This document shows, one piece after another, positions 6,622 to 10,214 of a DNA stretch of 10,214 nucleotides. This DNA is from Chloroflexota bacterium (lineage in GTDB: Bacteria > Chloroflexota > Ktedonobacteria > Ktedonobacterales > Ktedonobacteraceae), in contig DAHVFL010000139.1 in the NCBI GenBank assembly GCA_027316975.1, positions 1-10,214 of the forward strand. Direction: 5' to 3'. Numbering within the stretch: the stretch's first letter is position 1; every line of letters begins with the position of its first letter. Both the position numbers and the translations under genes were made by a program. The notes under the pieces were generated by a model that saw nothing but the letters and a program-made list of their open reading frames with translations, had not been told where the DNA came from and searched no databases.

Positions 6622-6720
6622 CTGTCATCCTGAGCGCAGCGAAGGATCTGCGCTCGGCCCGGTGAGAGATCCTTCGCTGCGCTCAGGATGACAGCACCGG
6701 CTCTGGTCGGGAAAATTCAT
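6622..6720. repeat. REP-like hairpin repeat, copy 1, with tail
   Basis: Two perfect 28-base inverted arms (6622-6649 and 6667-6694, outer end CTGTCATCC, inner end AGGATCT) surround a 17-base spacer containing GGCCCGG. A 27-base tail (6694-6720) matches 20 of 27 positions of the tail of copy 2 at 8990-9016, sharing TCTGGTC and ATTCAT. It lies 50 bases after the dehydrogenase stop. As RNA it would form a very stable stem that could stop transcription or protect mRNA ends, but no T-run follows. I know this motif as a dispersed bacterial repeat, but have not counted copies. Confidence 0.85.
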
Positions 6721-6752
6721 AGGACTCGCCTGCACTACCTCCCGCTTTGATG

Positions 6753-6758
6753 TATAAT
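6753..6758 (+). promoter_or_regulatory. Candidate -10 box of the transketolase promoter
   Basis: A perfect TATAAT, immediately preceded by TG and followed by ACAATT, lies 142 bases before the transketolase ATG. There is no good -35 at the normal distance (CTGCAC at 17 bases is poor). Transcription would start near 6765, just before a perfect palindrome. Confidence 0.5.
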
Positions 6759-6769
6759 ACAATTGCTCT

Positions 6770-6788
6770 GGCGTCCGCACAGGACGCC
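6770..6788. promoter_or_regulatory. Perfect 19-bp palindrome, candidate operator or leader hairpin
   Basis: GGCGTCC at 6770-6776 and GGACGCC at 6782-6788 are perfect inverted arms around GCACA. It begins about 11 bases after the -10 box, so it overlaps or directly follows the predicted transcription start. That is a usual place for a repressor site; the same bases could also form a 7-bp hairpin at the mRNA 5' end. Function not shown. Confidence 0.45.
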
Positions 6789-6809
6789 TGTAAAATGTTG
6801 TAGGGGTCA

Positions 6810-6836
6810 ATGTGTCCTGTAACAAATCGGATACGT
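6810..6836 (+). promoter_or_regulatory. Second potential hairpin in the transketolase leader
   Basis: ATGTGTCC (6810-6817) can pair with GGATACGT (6829-6836), eight pairs including two G-U, around an 11-base loop. Together with the palindrome at 6770-6788 it gives the roughly 135-base leader two stems. No known riboswitch motif is recognised. The ribosome site AGGAG is at 6891-6895. Confidence 0.25.
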
Positions 6837-6900
6837 GTAAATACTATAGAGCGAGGTGTAATTTGACACAGACAGGCTTCTACAAGAATGAGGAGAAAAT

Positions 6901-8769
6901 ATGACAACAGCTGAAACCAGTTCCCAGGTGCAACAGTGGACACAGCTTGCCCAGCAGTTGCGCGTAGATAGTATTCGTTCCACTACTGCCGCAGGCTCAG
7001 GGCATCCCACTTCATCGATGTCGGCGGCTGACCTGATGGCCGTGTTGATGAGCAGCTATCTGCATTACGACTTTGACAACCCGGCACTTCCCAACAACGA
7101 CCACCTGATTTTCTCGAAAGGCCACGCCTCTCCCTTGCTTTATTCCATGTACAAGGCGGCAGGCGCGATCAGTGACGAGGAACTGCTCACTCTACGCAAA
7201 TTCGGCAGCCGCATAGAGGGGCATCCCACGCCGATTTTACCCTGGGTGGATGTCGCAACCGGCTCGCTGGGGCAGGGATTGCCTATCGGCGTGGGCGTAG
7301 CGCTGGCCGGGAAATACCTGGACAAATTGCCCTATCATATCTGGGTGCTTCTCGGTGATAGCGAAATGGCGGAAGGCTCGATCTGGGAAGCCTTCGATCA
7401 TGCCACGCATTATAAGCTGGATAACGTGGTTGCCATCCTCGATTGCAACCGCCTGGGGCAGCGCGGCGAGACCGAACTGGGCTGGAACACTGCCGCCTAT
7501 GAAGCGCGCGCCACCGGCTTCGGCTGGAATGCCATCGTCATTGATGGACACAACTATGACGAAATCAACAGTGCCTTCGCGCAGGCCAGCCGGCCCAACG
7601 GCCAGCCAACCCTGATTATCGCCAAAACGATGAAGGGCAAAGGCGTCTCCTTCCTGGAGAATAAAGAAGGCTGGCATGGCAAGTCGCTCAACCAGCAGCA
7701 GGAAGAGCAGGCCTTGAGCGAACTGCATTACGTGCGCAGTAAGACCTTCCCCGTGCAGAAGCCGGAAAACCTGCAAGCGGCGACGGAAGCTGAGAAGAAA
7801 GCGGTAGAATTGCCGAAATATGACGGCAAAGAGGCAGTTGCCACGCGCAAAGCCTATGGTGATGCACTCAAGGCGCTGGGCGCGGCCAACCCCGACGTAG
7901 TGGGACTCGATGGCGAGGTCAGCAATTCCACGTATGCCGAAGAGTTCGCCAAAGCCTATCCAGAGCGGTACTTCGAGCAGTATATCGCGGAGCAGCAGCT
8001 AGTGGCGGCGGCGGTAGGCATGAGCGTGCGCCATAAGATAGCGTTCGCCTCGACCTTCGCGGCGTTCTTCTCGCGCGCCTACGACTTCATTCGCATGGCG
8101 GCCATTTCACGCGCCAATATCCGTTTATCCGGTTCGCACGCGGGTGTCTCGATTGGTGAGGATGGCCCGTCGCAAATGGCGCTGGAAGACCTGGCGATGA
8201 TGCGCGCCGTCTACGGCAGCACGGTGCTGTACCCCAGCGATCCCAACCAGACCGCGCAGCTTGTGGCGCAGATGGCCGATACCTCTGGCATCGTCTACAT
8301 GCGTACCACACGCGAGAAAACTCCGGTATTGTACAGCCCTGATGAGCAATTTAGCGTTGGCGGCAGCAGGGTGGTGCGCTCGTCGGACAAAGACGAGGTG
8401 ACGATTGTCGCGGCAGGTATCACGCTGCACAACGCCCTCGATGCCTATGAGCAACTAAAAGGCCAGGGCATCAAAGCGCGTATCATCGACGCTTACACCG
8501 TCAAGCCCATCGACGAAGAAACGCTTTTCGCGGCTGCCGAAGAAGCAGGCGACCTTATTGTCACGGTAGAAGACCACTGGCCGGAGGGCGGACTTGGCGA
8601 AGCCGTGCTCGAAGCGTTCACGATGCGTGACGGGGCCTTGCCTCGGATCGTGAAACTGGCTGTGCAATCCATGCCCGGCTCCGGCACACCCGCCGAATTG
8701 ATGGAGGAGGCAGGCATTAGCGCGCACCATATCGTACAGGCTGTGCGAGCGCTGGTGAGAAACGTCTAA
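6901..8769 (+). CDS. tkt: Transketolase (thiamine diphosphate-dependent), animal-type length
   Basis: Transketolase moves two-carbon ketol units between pentose phosphate pathway sugars in the cytosol. The chain of 622 residues holds all three domains: the ThDP/pyrophosphate domain with GSGHPTS (His35), GHAS (His75), GSLGQGLPIG (121-130) and the metal motif GDSEMAEG (152-159) to Asn183; the pyrimidine domain with catalytic Glu364 in YIAEQQLV and GSHAGVSIGEDGPSQMALED (411-430, His413); and a C-terminal domain with VEDHWPEGGLGEA (556-568). His259 in WHGK and Arg468 in YMRTT complete the site. The length and the GVSIGEDGPSQ block resemble animal transketolases (about 623 residues) more than E. 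coli or yeast types (about 660-680). AGGAG is five bases before the ATG. It has its own promoter region and is flanked by repeats, so it is probably a one-gene unit. A DHA synthase activity is conceivable but unsupported. Confidence 0.95.
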   Translation: MTTAETSSQVQQWTQLAQQLRVDSIRSTTAAGSGHPTSSMSAADLMAVLMSSYLHYDFDNPALPNNDHLIFSKGHASPLLYSMYKAAGAISDEELLTLRKFGSRIEGHPTPILPWVDVATGSLGQGLPIGVGVALAGKYLDKLPYHIWVLLGDSEMAEGSIWEAFDHATHYKLDNVVAILDCNRLGQRGETELGWNTAAYEARATGFGWNAIVIDGHNYDEINSAFAQASRPNGQPTLIIAKTMKGKGVSFLENKEGWHGKSLNQQQEEQALSELHYVRSKTFPVQKPENLQAATEAEKKAVELPKYDGKEAVATRKAYGDALKALGAANPDVVGLDGEVSNSTYAEEFAKAYPERYFEQYIAEQQLVAAAVGMSVRHKIAFASTFAAFFSRAYDFIRMAAISRANIRLSGSHAGVSIGEDGPSQMALEDLAMMRAVYGSTVLYPSDPNQTAQLVAQMADTSGIVYMRTTREKTPVLYSPDEQFSVGGSRVVRSSDKDEVTIVAAGITLHNALDAYEQLKGQGIKARIIDAYTVKPIDEETLFAAAEEAGDLIVTVEDHWPEGGLGEAVLEAFTMRDGALPRIVKLAVQSMPGSGTPAELMEEAGISAHHIVQAVRALVRNV

Positions 8770-8843
8770 GCGTATATGCATATAGCTGCTCTTGTGCGTC
8801 TTGAGAGAAGTAGATTATGAAGGGCGGCGACTTTTTGAGAGAG

Positions 8844-8870
8844 GTGGCGCGGGGAGCATCCCCGCGTCAC
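8844..8870 (+). terminator. GC-rich terminator-like hairpin after transketolase
   Basis: GTGGCGCGGGG (8844-8854) pairs with CCCCGCGTCAC (8860-8870), eleven pairs with one G-U, around the loop AGCAT. It is followed by TTTCTACTAT, a moderate T-rich tail, and begins 75 bases after the transketolase stop. It is the best intrinsic terminator candidate in the window. Confidence 0.55.
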
Positions 8871-8896
8871 TTTCTACTATGTGATACGCTGACGCC

Positions 8897-9016
8897 GCGC
8901 TCAGGCATGACAGGCCCGGAAGCCAAACGCCCCACCCTGTCATCCCTTCGCTGCGCTCAAGGGCAAGCTCTGAGCGCAGCGAAGGATCTGTGCCGCTTCT
9001 GGTCAGCAATATTCAT
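8897..9016. repeat. REP-like repeat, copy 2, rearranged
   Basis: A diverged arm GCGCTCAGGCATGACAG (8897-8913, one extra base) faces CTGTCATCC (8937-8945); ATGACAG and CTGTCAT are a perfect 7-bp inverted pair. The second arm is interrupted: TGTCATCC (8938-8945) is separated by 25 bases from TGAGCGCAGCGAAGGATCTG (8971-8990). The 25 bases begin with the reverse complement of the arm, which makes a perfect 15-bp hairpin (8945-8959 with 8971-8985). The tail 8990-9016 matches that of copy 1. The rest of the 309-base gap holds only the terminator candidate and the next gene's ribosome site. Confidence 0.8.
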
Positions 9017-9078
9017 CAGAACACGATTGCTGCATCCGGTTAGAAAGCTCATTCATAAGTTACGAAGGAAAAACTGCT

Positions 9079-9648
9079 TTGAGAGAAACCCAACAGCCAG
9101 AAGTCACCGGAACTGACGTGGAAGAATTGCCAGCGCCGCAGGGCATAGGCATGGCCGTTGCCTTTGACTGGGGCCTGGCCGCGCAAATTTTTTTGACGCC
9201 AATCACCATCACTTTTTTTAATTTGCCTGCCGAAGCCAGAATCCCTGGCCTCAACCCCGTTCTCGGCAACGTGTTGCTTTTCGTTATAGCGTGGCCTGTT
9301 GCCGCCGGCCTGGCGCTTTTTGGCGAAATGGTGCGGCGCGGTCGCAATTGGGCGCGTAGAATACAGGTTGTTGCGAATGCCCTGTTGTCAGTAGTCGGTA
9401 TCGTCCAGCTATACGGCCTGTATCAAAGCGTTAAGGCAGGAAACTTCTGGCCGGTAGTGACAGAAGTAATCCTGGTCATCTTTTCGCCTCTGATCTTCTG
9501 GCGCATGACTCGTCCCTCGACCGTTCGCTGGTTTAAAAGCGTCACTGTAGCCGAAGCGCGCAAACGACACGGCGGCGCGTGGCCCTGGTTGATCGCTATC
9601 TGGGCCATTGTGGGCGGCGTGTTGCAGACCATCGCTGCCATGAAGTAG
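9079..9648 (+). CDS. Unrecognised integral membrane protein, about 189 residues
   Basis: I do not recognise the family. The predicted product has a soluble, acidic N-terminus (about 1-24, with several Glu/Asp and Pro) and then 4-5 hydrophobic segments at roughly 28-47, 61-83, 96-116, 123-142 and 168-186. The loops between segments two and three (MVRRGRNWARR) and before the last segment (ARKRHGG) are basic, suggesting they face the cytosol. There is no cleavable signal peptide and no conserved catalytic motif. The TTG start is supported by AAGGA at 9065-9069, nine bases upstream; the next in-frame ATG would remove the N-terminus to residue 25. Base composition is like its neighbours. It stands alone between a repeat and the ribonuclease H promoter. 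A coding gene is likely; function unknown. Confidence 0.75.
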   Translation: MRETQQPEVTGTDVEELPAPQGIGMAVAFDWGLAAQIFLTPITITFFNLPAEARIPGLNPVLGNVLLFVIAWPVAAGLALFGEMVRRGRNWARRIQVVANALLSVVGIVQLYGLYQSVKAGNFWPVVTEVILVIFSPLIFWRMTRPSTVRWFKSVTVAEARKRHGGAWPWLIAIWAIVGGVLQTIAAMK

Positions 9649-9677
9649 AAAAAAGCCTTTCTAAACACCTGTAACTA

Positions 9678-9686
9678 TGCTACACT
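9678..9686 (+). promoter_or_regulatory. Candidate extended -10 promoter for the ribonuclease H gene
   Basis: TGC-TACACT lies 39 bases before the GTG start of the ribonuclease H gene in a 77-base gap. TTTCTA at 9658-9663 is a weak -35 at 17 bases. It closely resembles TGC-TACAAT at 5097-5105. Confidence 0.45.
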
Positions 9687-9725
9687 GCGTTGCAAGAATT
9701 ATCATTCGCTGAAAGGGTGCAAGCG

Positions 9726-10214
9726 GTGAGCGAAATACAAGAGTCGTTAGAGTGGCGTTCTATTTTAGATGCCCTGCGCACTGTGACAGTTGAAAAGGCG
9801 CGAGCCACGCTGGGCGAGCGCGGCGTGGTAGCCTATACCGATGGTGCCTGCGTCAAGAATCCCGGTGGCCCGGCAGGGTGGAGCGTGATCCTGGCTTCCG
9901 TTGATTACGTGGATGGCGAACATATAGATGCTGCTGCCCCGCGCATCGAATGCTACGGGCATATCCCCAGATCGCCAGGAACCACCAACAATCGCGCGGA
10001 AATCGCGGCAGTGCTGGCCGCGCTGTGCCTCGCGCCACGCGATCAACCGCTTACCGTTCACAGCGATAGCGAGTATACCATCAAGGTCGCGTCGGGCGTT
10101 TTTCAGATGAAAGCCAATCCCGACCTGTGGGAACTCTACCGCGTGTTGCTCAAGAAACGCGCCACGCCGCCCACCTTTGAATGGGTGCGCGGTCACGCCG
10201 GACAGGTTCACAAC
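9726..10214 (+). CDS. rnhA: Ribonuclease H type 1, 3' truncated by the window edge
   Basis: Ribonuclease HI cuts the RNA strand of RNA-DNA hybrids during replication and repair. The frame from GTG 9726 stays open to the last base (163 residues seen). Catalytic acids are Asp39 (YTDGACVKNPGGPAGW), Glu92 (TTNNRAE) and Asp114 (VHSDSEY); His157 in RGHAG is the flexible-loop histidine. The fourth acid, after HN, lies just outside. About 34 residues precede the first strand, with an amphipathic look (SLEWRSILDALRTV), longer than in E. coli RNase HI. About 15 extra residues separate strands two and three, while the segment between Asp114 and NPDLW is about 13 residues shorter than in E. coli, so the basic substrate-binding handle is largely missing. 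The start has AAAGG at 9712-9716, nine bases upstream. Confidence 0.93.
   Translation, partial: MSEIQESLEWRSILDALRTVTVEKARATLGERGVVAYTDGACVKNPGGPAGWSVILASVDYVDGEHIDAAAPRIECYGHIPRSPGTTNNRAEIAAVLAALCLAPRDQPLTVHSDSEYTIKVASGVFQMKANPDLWELYRVLLKKRATPPTFEWVRGHAGQVHN

Noticed and set aside
6622..6694. CRISPR or insertion sequence end
   Set aside because: No regular direct repeats with unique spacers, and no transposase gene or target-site duplication seen; it fits a REP-like hairpin better.
6863..6868. Perfect TTGACA -35 just before the transketolase start
   Set aside because: No -10 at 16-18 bases, and the ribosome site and start codon occupy that place; likely chance.
8817..9116. 99-codon + strand frame in the gap after transketolase
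   Set aside because: It runs through the terminator hairpin and the repeat, has no ribosome site and overlaps the next gene in another frame.

Overview
The window is about 10.2 kb of gene-dense bacterial DNA with fairly high G+C (roughly 55-60% by eye). All protein genes I accept lie on the + strand. Most starts have a clear Shine-Dalgarno, and GTG and TTG starts are used. An animal-length transketolase, hairpin repeats of the CATCCTGAGCGCAGCGAAGG type and extended -10 promoters suggest Chloroflexota, perhaps Ktedonobacteria. This assignment is an inference from general impression, not a database result.

Positions 1-5063 hold a probable transport and dihydroxyacetone (DHA) module: the 3' part of an aquaporin/glycerol facilitator-family gene, then dhaK, dhaL, dhaM (a single EIIA domain), an HPr gene and an enzyme I gene. 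The predicted phosphate flow is PEP to EI (His200) to HPr (His17) to DhaM (His10) to the ADP bound on DhaL to DHA bound on DhaK (His222), giving DHA phosphate for glycolysis. E. coli carries EIIA, HPr and an EI-like region fused in one DhaM protein. Here the same parts are separate genes in the same order, and the EI is full length. A 230-base dhaK-dhaL gap has a strong potential RNA structure, and the dhaL-dhaM gap has a weaker one.

Positions 5064-6572 hold a candidate promoter, a small cupin gene and a medium-chain zinc alcohol dehydrogenase with all zinc ligands, five bases apart. Their substrate is not evident.

Positions 6573-6900 and 8770-9078 are non-coding and flank a transketolase gene. 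Each holds a copy of the same hairpin repeat family with a shared tail. The first also has a TATAAT box, a perfect 19-bp palindrome just downstream of it and a structured leader. The second has a GC-rich terminator-like hairpin.

Positions 9079-9648 encode an unrecognised membrane protein of about 189 residues with 4-5 membrane segments. From 9726 a type 1 ribonuclease H gene runs off the right edge. It has three of the four catalytic acids in view, a shortened basic handle and an extra N-terminal segment.

I see no tRNA, rRNA, CRISPR, transposase or phage gene. The most distinctive item is the DHA kinase operon with its own unfused phosphotransfer chain. No part of the window is clearly a wholly new system.
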